NCBI GenBank assembly: GCA_964036295.1
Contig: OZ038462.1
Coordinates: 9,186,267 to 9,250,266 of the forward strand
Direction: 5' to 3'
Source: Plumapathes pennacea
Lineage: Eukaryota > Cnidaria > Anthozoa > Antipatharia > Myriopathidae
DNA: 64,000 nt
Shown: in pieces, positions 34,216 through 45,500 of the stretch
How the letters are laid out: each line of letters begins with the position of its first letter
Numbering within the stretch: position 1 is the stretch's first letter
Made by a program: the position numbers and the translations under genes
Notes under the pieces: generated by a model
What the model was told of the DNA's origin: nothing
Databases searched by the model: none
Seen by the model: only the letters and a program-made list of their open reading frames with translations

Positions 34216-35600
34216 TTGGAACATTTTAGTGAATGACGTGCTCGTATTGTATGTGCCGAGGAATATGATTGTGACGGGGTGAAAATTGAAAATTGAATGG
34301 TCACAATTAAATGCCGGTTTTAACGACTAAAAACTGAGGTTAAAACCTTCAAGTCGATTAATCGTTTATTTTACGATACTCGGACGTCGAAATTAGAAGA
34401 AAAACAGTGATTCACATGGGAAAAGAAACAATTTCCGCGGAGCAGAGGGCGCTGACCTTATGATCATGTCCTCTGTGGCCGTCTGTGTGACAGTGCGTCT
34501 CGCTGGTTATCATAGTGGCGTTTCTGTTTCAGCCCTCCCCGGGCTTGCGTTTGCATTTCGATCGGGGAGTACGTTTCCCAGCATTAATCCAATTGGCTTT
34601 TTTTGTTTTTGTTTCAAGCATTGCTGGGTTTTTCGCACCGGGCAACGCACACTAAGAGCAAATATCTGCAGCTCGGCAGACTGGTGACGTCATGCCGCGG
34701 CAACAATAAACAATTTTCTATTCAAAGCCCTGTGTATTATTTGTAAGCGATACAGATACCAATCTCCTAGCGACAAGAAGTAAAGCTACTAGTATAATCT
34801 TACATGATACGCGTGACATGTGTACTTTGAGTGACGTCCGAGTTTATGCCGTGACAATACTCGGCCACAATAACGTCAATTCTCAGTAACAAATACGCGA
34901 ATAAATCGGATTTTACAGCACTTCCTCAGAATTTTCAACAGTTCTCACCTTGACCGTTAATAAAAATCAGAATCTATTTATAATCTTATAGCTGTAAGTG
35001 GGTGAGAACTGTTGAAAACACATCAAAATGGCATGTTTGAACGATAAATATCACTTAGAATATAGGAAATATAAACGATAAATCATTGTGTGCAATATCA
35101 AGAGGTACAATTTCCTTTACTTTCAAAAAATCGAACTTTTCCCGGTGAGAATTGATGAGAATTGATGTCAGTGCTCGGCACACTGACGTCATGCATCCGG
35201 TTTCATGTTTCGCTGTGTTGCAATACAAGCACTGCGAAACAATGGCCACACGAATGCGAAGCTGCTGGCACTGAGGAATTTGTTTCCAGAGGTTAAAGAA
35301 ACGCCACCTCGCGTCCATCATTTCACTATTAACACGATCGATGCATCCGCCTTTTATCAGGACAGGCGGAGCGTCTGCTGTAGCAAAGAATAGCGTGTCG
35401 CTTACAAAAGTTCTTGGGCGCTGGCAAATGCACAGTGTCGCCCTCCAATGCCTGCAAAAGATCGGTTCAAGCAATGATAGTGGGACTCCATCTGAAGTCA
35501 TTCAGGAAGATTATATCCGCCTACTCAATTTTCGCGCCAATTTACAATATTTTTCTTAAAATTAACCCCTATTGACCCCCTTATATCACTGAAAACTCGC
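34216..35600. other. Unplaced sequence, no gene called
   Basis: Absent from copy 1 of the duplication. Several partly overlapping ORFs on both strands (for instance 35205-35559) suggest a decayed coding sequence, but no frame is continuous and no family was recognised. Confidence 0.3.
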
Positions 35601-35737
35601 GCTAAAATAATTCTTTCTCAGTAAATATATCAAAAATACATGCACAGCGTTTATAAAATTTACTCATCCAAATTTGGCTACAATGCATCAAATCCTCTAG
35701 AAGTTATGGACATTTTTAATTAACTCGCGTCATAGAG

Positions 35738-35993
35738 ACAATCCTGGCCAAAAGTCGTGGGACACTTAGCCTTTTATCTAAAAATTATGACACTTTCCCT
35801 CTTCCCGCCCCCCTCCCCCCTTGCAATGTTGAATGAATGTGCTCAAAGTGCACTCCCTTTAAGCAACATTGTATGGGGGGGAGGGGGAGGACTAAGTTTC
35901 GGAAACAGGAGCCGCTTTTGTTGTTCAACTAGGAGTGGTGGTGAAAACATAGCATTTTTTCAGAGTGTCCCACATACTTTTGGCCAGGATTGT
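35738..35993. mobile_element. Tc1/mariner-type MITE
   Basis: Perfect 18-bp inverted ends ACAATCCTGGCCAAAAGT / ACTTTTGGCCAGGATTGT. The CCTGGCCAAAAGT core is typical of Tc1-like termini. GTGGGACACTT / AGTGTCCCACA extends the match. Length 256 bp. Interior has C- and G-rich tracts and no transposase. Confidence 0.75.
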
Positions 35994-36534
35994 AGATTTA
36001 AGAACAGTGGTAAAGTAAATCACGGGCTACTATCCAGTGTAAAAATTATAAAGTCTTAAGCAGTAAGAACCTCGCAGTAAAAGTATCCAAAAACAAATAT
36101 TAGAAAATCAACATTACGTAATGATGCTGAACCAGGTATAGGCTCCGCCTCTAAGGAGGGCCAGAGCGTGGTCGTAAACAACTCATTCGTTTTCCGGCAC
36201 ACTTTCCAGGACAGGTACCAGCTAAACGATAAGGTTAATTCTATAGTTTTATGCTAGATTTAGTTAAACTAATCCAGGTAGCGAACACTTGCAAAACCCC
36301 GGCCAGTTTTTGGCCAAAAGGTATAAGATCATTTGTATATTAGAGGTAAAGGGGATTAACTAACGTAATTAGTACCAGTAGCAGATGGATACAGCAACAA
36401 CAACTCTAGATAGTATTAAAATTACACTGTGAAGTTGATCTAAATAATCGAGTGAGTAAATACTAAATGCTAAATATAACCCAAAATATAACCCATAAAA
36501 GTTATAGTAAAATAGTGGAAATCTCTTCCGTAAC
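35994..36534. other. AT-rich spacer, no gene seen
   Basis: No ORF, repeat family or motif was recognised. It belongs to the 6.8-kb block that is absent from copy 1. Confidence 0.35.
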
Positions 36535-37008
36535 AGTCGACTGATGATCGAGCGACTGTCGATTGACAGTTGATCGACTGTCGATTGACTGTCGATTGAT
36601 GGTCGACCGACGGTCGACTGACGGTCGGTCGACGGTCATTTTTTGGCAGTTAAAGTATACTTGGTCCAAAGAGACTTGAATGTAGATAAGCCATAGTTTG
36701 TCCTGGAAGCTGGTCTGTATAGATTGCTATTTGAGGCATATCTAGTGTCATAGTTGTGGATTTCAGAAGCGGATGGAATTAGTTCAATAAAGTGTTCTGG
36801 AATATTTGTGCTATCATAAGGGTAGAGATTTTAAACTTAAAGGCATTCTCAAGATTGAGTATGTCTAGGAGTTTATAGTATGGATCAGCACTTTTCCTTT
36901 TTCTTTGCGAAAAATATAGATCGCATACATGTATTTTGCTTTGTTTTGATTACTTGTAGTCGAGATTTGCAGGCAGTGCCCCAGCTCATTAGGCCATTAG
37001 TAGTTAAT

Positions 37009-37530
37009 ACTTAACCCAGTAAGACTCACAATTTGGGCACCTGCAGTCTTTATTACAACTTGATTCCTTGCTTGATAAATACACATATATAATATATACT
37101 GATTACCTATACAATGTTGATAAAAGCTCCAACTGGTCATGACACAAATTAAGTAACAAACATACAAAATATATATAATCATTGACACTAACATATGTAA
37201 GTACTATAATAATAGACTGCTCATGGGTGGGTGGGTAGGGAAACTAAAGTAGCGGATCGCGAATTGCTGTGCCGATGTGTGCCGACGCTACTGCTTGTGA
37301 CCTGGCTGCTAATGAGGACCTGCTATTTATGCCCTTCCCTTGAATATGATATGATCGGGTGATCACTGTCCAAGGTAACTCTGTTGCAACCAGCCCATAT
37401 TAGTACTAATGTGTACCTATCTATAGCTCCACGAGGGAAATGTTGCAATAAAGACTAGGCCTGCACGTGTCCCCCTCGTTCATCCTCATGCATTAAGAGT
37501 TACATCACGCACATAGTACTCGATGTTCTC
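37009..37530. mobile_element. 522-bp insertion flanked by 13-bp target duplication
   Basis: ATTAGTAGTTAAT occurs at 36996-37008 and at 37531-37543 but once in copy 1 (7794-7806). The insert has no ORF, no terminal inverted repeat and no poly(A) end, though AATAAAGACT occurs near its right end. A long exact target duplication points to target-primed retroposition (SINE-like); class not established. Confidence 0.7.
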
Positions 37531-37639
37531 ATTAGTAGTTAATATATGGGTAGATTAGTGTATAATACAGTTGCTTAAGGTACTAATGGGAACATAGTGT
37601 CTAAGTTTATTTAAAATACCTATATTCTTTGCAAGTTTA

Positions 37640-37990
37640 TTTTTTACCACAACACACTAGTTTCTCGCTCTCTGATTGGTCGATTTACCGTGGTAAATAA
37701 GAGTCCAGACAACGATGCTGACGCCAGCTGACGCCAGCATGTCACGTTTTGCAGCGAAATACAACAAAAGTTTCCTGTATATTTCTAAATGTTGTGGTAA
37801 AAAATAAATTTCCACTGGTTTGCCGTGGTGTGGACTCTTATTTACCACGATTAACGTCATCACATGGTCAAAATTAGTTGCGGACTCACTCGGCGAAGCG
37901 CCTCGTGAGTCCACAACATTTTGACCATGTGATGACGTAAATCGTGGTAAATAAGAGTCCACACCACGGCAAACCAGTGGAAATTTATTA
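37640..37990. mobile_element. Foldback insertion in LINE relic
   Basis: GTGTGGACTCTTATTTACCA and its complement TGGTAAATAAGAGTCCACAC flank a central hairpin near 37885-37905 (GGACTCACTCGGCGAAGC). About 65 bp on each side is inverted. Copy 1 has only GTTTATTATTTACATGTTTT at this place. Confidence 0.65.
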
Positions 37991-38043
37991 AATTTACGTG
38001 TTTTATTTGTGCATCCCATTGTGCATCCCATTGTAAGTGGTTA

Positions 38044-38134
38044 GAGCGGTTTTCGAATGACTGTCGAAAACCAAAACCAAAGCAAAACCAAAGCAATCAC
38101 ACGATTACTTTCGACAGTCATTCGAAAACCGCTC
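38044..38134. mobile_element. 91-bp TA-flanked MITE
   Basis: GAGCGGTTTTCGAATGACTG and its complement CAGTCATTCGAAAACCGCTC form the ends, flanked by TA. Copy 1 has the empty site GGTTATCAATATTTTATCTG at 7939. A longer relative is at 52286-52581. Confidence 0.8.
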
Positions 38135-38158
38135 TATCAATATTTTATCTGTTTCCTG

Positions 38159-38301
38159 TGACGTCATCGGCTCATCCGGGGAATCCCGGAAATTAACTCA
38201 GCTCCACACGAGCGAAGGAGAAGCTAGAAGAGTGCGGTGTAGTAAAGATGATATCTTTGATGGAATAATTGGCTTCTCTTTGGCGGAACGTTTCAAAGAA
38301 G
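38159..38301 (+). promoter_or_regulatory. Candidate NLR2 promoter and 5'UTR exon: CRE, kappaB and ETS-like motifs
   Basis: TGACGTCA (38159-38166), GGGGAATCCC (38178-38187) and CCGGAAAT are conserved with 7966-8002 at the same spacing. A possible 5'UTR donor AAG/GTATGC follows at 38301/38302. Function is inferred. Confidence 0.45.
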
Positions 38302-38925
38302 GTATGCTGACCAATTTAGTGTACAGGTATTCGTTCTTCCTGGTTTGTGTGGTTCGGAAAGTGTGCGGTGTGTCAAAAGTTAAGCAAGACCAAGCTACCA
38401 CAACGGCTCGTTTAGTTTCGTTGCAAATTCGACCCTGATCACTCGAACTAGGTGCAGATTTCGTTACATGAAGCTTTATGAGTGCTACTGCTTTGCATTT
38501 AGTCGACAACTACATAGATATGTGGATGTCTTCTTGTGAGATTTGCCAACGGTTGGCAGACACGATTATGATAGGTTTTGTGCCAAATTTACATGTAGTT
38601 CGCTTTGATTTTGTGTTTTGGAAAGAAAGATGTGAACTGATCAGACTGTAGAAAGGCCAAAATATTCGATAAAACGATACCAAATGACCCGAAAGGGTTT
38701 CTTCACCGCCAACGAAAACGGAAGTGTAATCAAATACTTGGAATTCATTTCCTGCATTCAGGACTGCACGCCTCGTGACTTGTGGGTATATTTTATATTT
38801 TTCAATTGCTCTCTTCACCGACTTTTACACTGAATTATTCACATGTTAAACCTGTGATACCTATATATTTATAGCTGACCCTAATACTGTTGGCAAATGG
38901 TTTGAACCCAGGAGTTTGAACAGTA
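38302..38925. other. NLR2 5' flank or 5'UTR intron, no gene seen
   Basis: Counterpart of 8110-8737; small indels disrupt any shared reading frame. Confidence 0.4.
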
Positions 38926-39537
38926 GGTTGGTTGTGATCGTCCGGGTTAGAGCAGACTTCAGGAAGACTGTTGTTGGTGACTGACGTTTCTACTACCTAA
39001 GTAGAAGTCATCTTCAGAGTCAAGTGAAAGGATTCGTTAGATGGTGGTATTGATGTCTCTAGTTGTTGAAGTGATTGGTTCATTTTTTAGGTCAATTCCA
39101 GCTGTAGCCATCTCCCCTGGGCAATCCCAGGGATCTGTCAGACCTGGTTGCCCCAGGGGTGGGAAATTTGCATGAGAACCATAAAAAGTTAATAGGAAAA
39201 GAGTGGAAGATTGAGTTAAATTGCCAGTTTTTCCTTGCCTGGAAGCAGGGAGTTTGTATCCACGCATGAAAAGTAACCCTGGGGGAAGATTGTAACAGCT
39301 GGAATTGATCGATGCATTATAGTTCAGTTGTATTTTGAAACACAATTGAACCGACTTCACCAACCTTAAGATGACGAAACAGAGCCAATCACTTCAATGG
39401 TCAGAGACATAAACATTGCCATCTGACGAATCCTTTCACTTGACTCTGAAGATGACTTCTGCTCAGGTAGTCAAAACGTCAGTCAGATACAACAGTCTTC
39501 CTGGAGACTACTCTAATCTGGACGATCACAACTAACC
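38926..39537. mobile_element. MITE with long inverted ends just upstream of NLR2
   Basis: Counterpart of 8738-9352 with the same ends (GGTTGGTTGTGATCG and CGATCACAACTAACC). It ends 39 bp before the NLR2 start codon. Confidence 0.75.
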
Positions 39538-39576
39538 TTCCTAATATTGTTGTTTAGAGTTTAGATCCTAAAGACA

Positions 39577-42500
39577 ATGGCTGATGGTGGCCAGGTACCC
39601 ATGGCTACAGTTCCCATGGCAACAAGCAGTGAAGCAGCAGGAATATCTGACACATGTATGTATATGTACATCAAAGAGCATCGTGTGGCGTGAAATTTTC
39701 CTAGGGTCTACTCTTTTGTAAATTTCGCAGATTTTCCAACGATGTTTGAAAATATAAACTCCTGCAAAAAGAATAATGAAATTTTAATTCCTTTATTTAG
39801 ATTACTGAAGTTTAAGTCTATCATTGACAGAGTTGGCACAAGTCTGTTTATGTGTACAGCAGAGAGCATATAGTTTAATCCTGTTCTGCTACTCCTGTAT
39901 TTATTCACACTGACATAGAGACCCTTTTACTAGGATGCTTTGCACACCCAGGTTTATACTTACATCCAGAACTAGACCGTCCTGAGTAATGACTGACCGA
40001 TCTGACTGACGATCTGGAATTTCATTCCACTTGGTAGATTATCAATCTTGTTCTGCTACTCAAGCTGTACTTAAACTATAAATTTAGGACCCTGGAGTGA
40101 AAGTCAGTATTATGAAATACTGATTATGAATAATTCTGCACTTATTATAAGATTCCTGATCATCCACTAGTTAAAATTATGTGACAGTTCCACAAAAGAT
40201 TCCTTTTTTTCCTCTTTCTCTTCCTTTTTTTTTCTCCCCTTTTGTGATCTTGTTCATGTGGTATGAGGTAATTTGAGTCAGGAATTCTGGCTGCATTATT
40301 TTTCTTTGCTGAGTTGTATATTTGTGTTATTATTTGTTGTCAGTCCAACTTGTTGTATTTTTACAATGGCCACTTATTTCAACTTTATTGTAATTTACAG
40401 GTATCCCATCTGATACAGATCTGTTGGATGTTTCCTGTAAGATCACCTCATGCTGGTATTTTATTGGAATACGACTTGGTGTCAATCGACGCACATTGCA
40501 AAATATAGTACAAAACAATGTGGAGTTCCCGAGCCCTCGGCAAAAGGCACTTGAAATGCTTTTTATTTGGCGCGATAAAGGTAGTTCCTCTTCTTCAATG
40601 GCTCTCAAGGAAGCTGTTAGACAAGAGTTGGGACCTGATGATAGTGATGAGGTAAACAATAACGTGGTTTTCATTTCCATAAAATCATAATTTATTTTGT
40701 GATAATCAAATATGTTATAGAACTAACATATGTGTGACATCTCTTCTTATGCACAATATAACTTTGATTCTTATTTCTAATCAGAGGCCACAATATCCAG
40801 CCTTCTCTTCAATACTTATGTGCTTTCTTTTATTAACTATGTTTCTTCTATCAGGCTTTTGAGTATTCGTGCTCTGTAACAAATATAAAATTGAAAGCGA
40901 GGAATGTAACACGAGACATGTTTAAAATATTTTTGCGGTTTTGTTCACAGTGTGTTCAGTCCATTTGTGACTGCACTATTTCGGTGTATTTTTCATTACT
41001 GGTATACAATGACCATTGCAAAACAAAGGCTACATGATCGAATGAAAGAAACATTTCAACAGGCAATGTGCAATAATTTTATGAGGCAACAGATGTCATG
41101 TACAGAGTAAAGCATAAATTGCCATTGTTTTGCTGCTAAAGCTGGTGTTACACTGGTCGATTTGCAACGACGATTTGCAACGCCGATTTGCTCCAAATTC
41201 GCGCAATGGTGTTGCAAGTTTATGAATCGCTTTCAGAAACTTACAACACGCTGCAGCACTGCAAACATCATGAAAAATCGTTCGCAAAGGGGTGTTGCAC
41301 CTGAACAATTTTTAGCGCAACATCGTATTGTTGCAAATCGTCGTTGCAAATCAACCAGTGTAACATCACCTTAAAGCTCATCGTAGCTTTGGTTTCCGTT
41401 TTCGGCCTGTTTTCTTCCCAGAAGTATTTCGTGTCGCCACAGAAAGTTCCGTCGGGACTAAATATTTAGTGGCGACAGAGATATTTGCAATCCCCCAGCG
41501 GTATCCATCAAACATCTGTTTACGGCAATTCTCGAAGTTTCCACAGTGAACTAAAGAACGCAAGCCAAAATTGTTGACTAACATCCAGTTTATCAGTGTG
41601 TGTTCCACAAAGCCAAACGGTGTTGAGTTTGGATTAAATTTGCATATCACGTGATAATCTGAACCAATCACCGTGTGCAGATTCGTAACCCAGAAAACTA
41701 ATAAAATGACGAAAAAGACATGGCATGTGATTTTAAGCTCAACGGGCCACACCCGCGAGCAATTATGACCTTGCAAATACGCGTAAAGATTCAAACATAC
41801 ACTGTGGTATAAGTTTGACATTTCCATACCATGAAGATTTAAACAGCTGTATTATTACTGTCTTATAGTATATTTTGTTGTCTTTGCAGGATGATGATGA
41901 ACTTTGTGGACAAGCACAGGGTATGGGAATTGCTGTACCTCTAAAAGTTTGAGAATATAAAATAATCAGGGGCGGATCCAGCATTTTTCGTGGGTAGTTT
42001 CCAAAAGTGAGCGCCAAAGGAGCAAGTATGCTAGGGAGGTTCGGGGCATGCTCCCCCAGGAAACTTTTGAAATCTAGGAGGCCAGAAACGCCATTTCCTG
42101 CAATTTTTGACGAAGAGACGAGAAACAAAATTGAATGAAGGTGATTTCGTAAATGCTGTGGTCAGGTATCCCGCATGTTTGATCTTCCGAGACCACATGC
42201 TGGATAACCGAGCGCAATCTGTTTGCTAAACTTTTTGTGGCTATCTAGTCCACATTCAGCAAAAAGATTGGCTGCCAATTTTTTGGCAATTCCGGATTGT
42301 CCTTCTTAAGCAAAAGTCAAAGAATTGCTCGGCACTGTGTTACAGAGAGCTCGCCTTTATCATAGCTATAATTGTGCGTGCTGAAAAGGTCAGGCCCTAG
42401 GTGACCCCAGAATCTTAAATAAAACTTAGCAGGAAAACCATCCAGACCGGGAGATTTGCAAGACTCCATTGAGTTGAGAGCGTCATAACACTCAGAAAAT

Positions 42501-45500
42501 CACAGTCTTGAACAGCGACGTTAGGATCTTGTGATTCTTGTCAATTTGCAAGTGCTGCATCAAGTTGTGGAGTTGCTGATCGACTGGGACAGCCCAGCAT
42601 TTCATAACTTTCACGAAGTTATCCATTGCAAGGACTGCGTAATTGTGGTTCTTGAAATGACAGTGTTTCTTGAATCGGCCGGTGGCGCTTGTCCAAAACG
42701 TTAGCGGTGATTTCACCAACTTGCCCTCATTGTTCGCATTTCGGCCAAATAGAACACAAGGTAAACAAAATGTGCCTTCCAGGTACTTAGAATAAGCCAG
42801 CCAAGGATACTGTTGCAGCCAGACTAGTTGGAACTTACGAGATTTTCTGCCACTCTCGATCGACGAAGGGAATTGAAAGAGGGGATCACCGCGTGGGCTC
42901 CAAACGCTCTCGATGACCTCTAACTTCTGGGGATTGGAAAAAGAAGTAACACCGTTAAATACCATACCAATATCAAAGCGAGAACAATCCTCCTTTCAAA
43001 AAGTGGTTCTCCACGTGGCCTGTTGTTTTGATTCAATGCCATGTTCGATAAACCGCACTGTATAATACTGTTCACGAGTTCAAAATCAATCTAACGGAAC
43101 AGAGGACCTCACTGGGGTAGCCTGCCCCTTTTATACTTTTTTCAGGTAGTTTCCAAGGTAGTTTCCGGCCAATGAAAGGCAAGCTTGGGGTGTTTCCGGC
43201 CAATGAGAGGCAAGTTGGGGTGTTTCCGGCCAATCGGGAGGCAGGATTCAATGGTTTCCTCCTGTGGGTCCCCTCCCCGCGGTTCTACACTCATAGAAAC
43301 CGAAGAAAAGTGCATGACACGAACATACACGGAGCACGGGATGCAAGGTACTGAAAATGGCATGAATTGGATTCCGGCACTCAGTGGAAACAAGAAATGA
43401 CTCGGTCATTTGTCAATTTTTGTTTTGTTTTGCTTTTTCCCCTAAAATTTAGGTTATTTCCGGAAACTACGGAAACTACCCTGGATCTGCCCATGATAAT
43501 GTAAATGTTTTTTAGTTAAAAATTTGAATGTAAATGTGTGATAATAAGATCTGTTGATGGCCTTAACATAATTATGTTTGGCTGGCTGTTTTTGGTTATT
43601 TCTAAACAAGCAGGGTATTTATCAGCAACCCCTATATTCACATTTGTCAGTTTTGCCAAACTTTGGTTACATTTTGAGCAGACGAATGTAGGTTGGGCTT
43701 GACAGCTTTTTGTAATTTGAAAGCAGCAGATGTGTGAGCATTTCCTGCCCACATGTGTCACCTGATTTTATCAAACTGAAAAGTTTTTATATTTTTATCA
43801 ATGCAATACAATTGAAGCTCTCGTAAGCGAACACCTCTGAAATTCAAAAAAATTGGTTGTAATAATTAGAGCTGCATGGTTGTTTTGGAGAATGGGCTCT
43901 CGTAAGTGACCACACATTGAAACAATAGAGGCTAGTGGCTCACGAGAACTTTTAACATAAGGCCGCTCTGGCGGCTGTAGTTGTATTACAAACTCAGTGT
44001 GGTGCTCTTTTTCTGACATTCTATTTTTCATGCACAGGACTGCCTTTCACTCACTTGGCATCAGAGACTCAGACACAGACAGCAAAAAGAAGAAAAACAG
44101 GATCACCTTCAACTTCATTCACAATGCAAACTCCTGAAGCAAATGGAAGGAGAACAGGAATGCCTTCAACTTCAGCAACATCACAGACTCCTAAACCAAA
44201 TGGAAGAAATACAGGAACACCTTCCACCTCAGCAACACCACAAACTCCTGAAGCAAAGAGAAGAATAGCAGAAGAATCAGATTCAGGTTAGTGATTTCTT
44301 TGTCATAAAGAGAAATTATTCCTGTACCTGAAGAAGAAGCAAAATACACAAATTAAAAAAAGGTCAATCCATCATCTATCTTCATCATCAGATAAAACCA
44401 CCAATCCATAATGCCCTTGGGGAACTTTAATTATCAATACTCTCTTAGGCCATGGAATGATCAGAAATTCACATGTACCCTTCCCACCTCTCCAAGCCAA
44501 ATGGGTGTTAACTATTATTTCTACTAGATTATCCTCTTCATCAATTCCTTGTCCTTTCTCTGTAAAATGTAGATGAGATGATAATAATAAAAGAAAATCA
44601 TAAATTTGTGCTTACAGGCATGCGAAAGTTACATTTCATAAAAAAATGCCTGCTGCCTGCTGTTGATTTTGAACAGTCATGCATAAGGTTCTTAGACTTT
44701 CTAAATCAAGGTCCTAATTTTTGCACAGAAAATATTGTGGGTAGACATACTTTTCTGTAGTAAGTGATACAGATAAAAAAAAGAATGGCCATTCTATTTG
44801 GGCATTTTTAATGGGTGGTTCACCATTGTAAATGCCCATAAAGATTGGATGCGAATAATCTCTATTGTGCTTGTGAAATGAGCAATTGACTGGAATGTAC
44901 ATTATCATTGTTCTGTGCGCTGTACAGATCTTTATGGAAAGTTTTATGCATCCTATTCAGTATGGCAACAAACCTTTATCAGATATTTCACATGGGCATG
45001 TGTTACGTGGAGAACTTCTGTTTTAAAAGATGTGGAAATTTTGCCATTTTTCAAAAAAATGGGGTATATACATGATTGTGGCAGTGTGGCAGCATTAGAA
45101 TTGACAAACAATTTTGTTAATATAAGTTTTATCTGCAGAGCATTGCCACGGAGTATTGATGTTTTACATCTTCTGTTTTTTTAGGTCATCAGGCTGCCTC
45201 CACAAGTCAACCAACGAAATCACTGGAGGACCCCCTTGTGAAGGAACTGGAATGTAAGTGCATGTCCAAATCTGCTATCTTTTTCATGCGGTAATGCCAG
45301 ACTGCTGTGTTACTGTATAACGAGAATAAAGTACAGGCATGAAATATTAGCCTCCCTTCACTCGGGAGAAACAATATGTGCTATTCCTCATACATGTACA
45401 CCACGTTTCATCTCTGTAGATTGATTTTTGAATATGTTTCAGTATTGGGTGCATGAACATGTGCATAAATTTACCTTTTTGTTTTCTGGGAAGGAGATGG

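Larger units (their letters stand above)
32343..35732. mobile_element. Composite region bounded by about 55-bp inverted ends
   Basis: The left end (ACGCGAGTTATACTAAAAAT then GTCCATAACTTCTAGAGGAT) is inverted at the right (ATCCTCTAGAAGTTATGGAC near 35693). Inside are two R1 repeats (32465-33430, 33431-34215) and about 1.4 kb of unplaced sequence with broken ORFs (34216-35600). Whether this is one transposon or a chance pair of relic ends is not certain. Confidence 0.5.
29372..36667. mobile_element. TCGAC-repeat foldback element, copy 2, split by about 6.8 kb
   Basis: The left part (29372 to about 29763) begins GGACCAAGTATACTTTAG. The right part (about 36535-36667) ends TTAAAGTATACTTGGTCC. Between them are a Helitron, a further TCGAC-rich fragment, R1 repeats and a Tc1-like MITE. 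In copy 1 the element is continuous (7015-7452). Confidence 0.7.
36668..38043 (-). pseudogene. LINE C-terminal relic, copy 2, with two insertions
   Basis: Counterpart of 7453-7955: minus strand again carries SRLKSLL-type, YASNSNLYRP and KLLDILNLENAFKFKI segments. It is interrupted at 37009-37530 and 37640-37990. Confidence 0.65.
41967..43494 (-). mobile_element. hAT transposon relic in NLR2 intron 3
   Basis: Counterpart of 12932-14434 with ends CAGGGGCGGATCCAGCATTT and CCTGGATCTGCCCATG. Includes an open hAT ORF (42492-42965) and the L1-type RT piece (about 42120-42485). Confidence 0.75.

Noticed and set aside
34460..35559. Several ORFs of 60-150 aa on both strands
   Set aside because: Overlapping, no continuous frame, no recognised domain; reported only as unplaced sequence.
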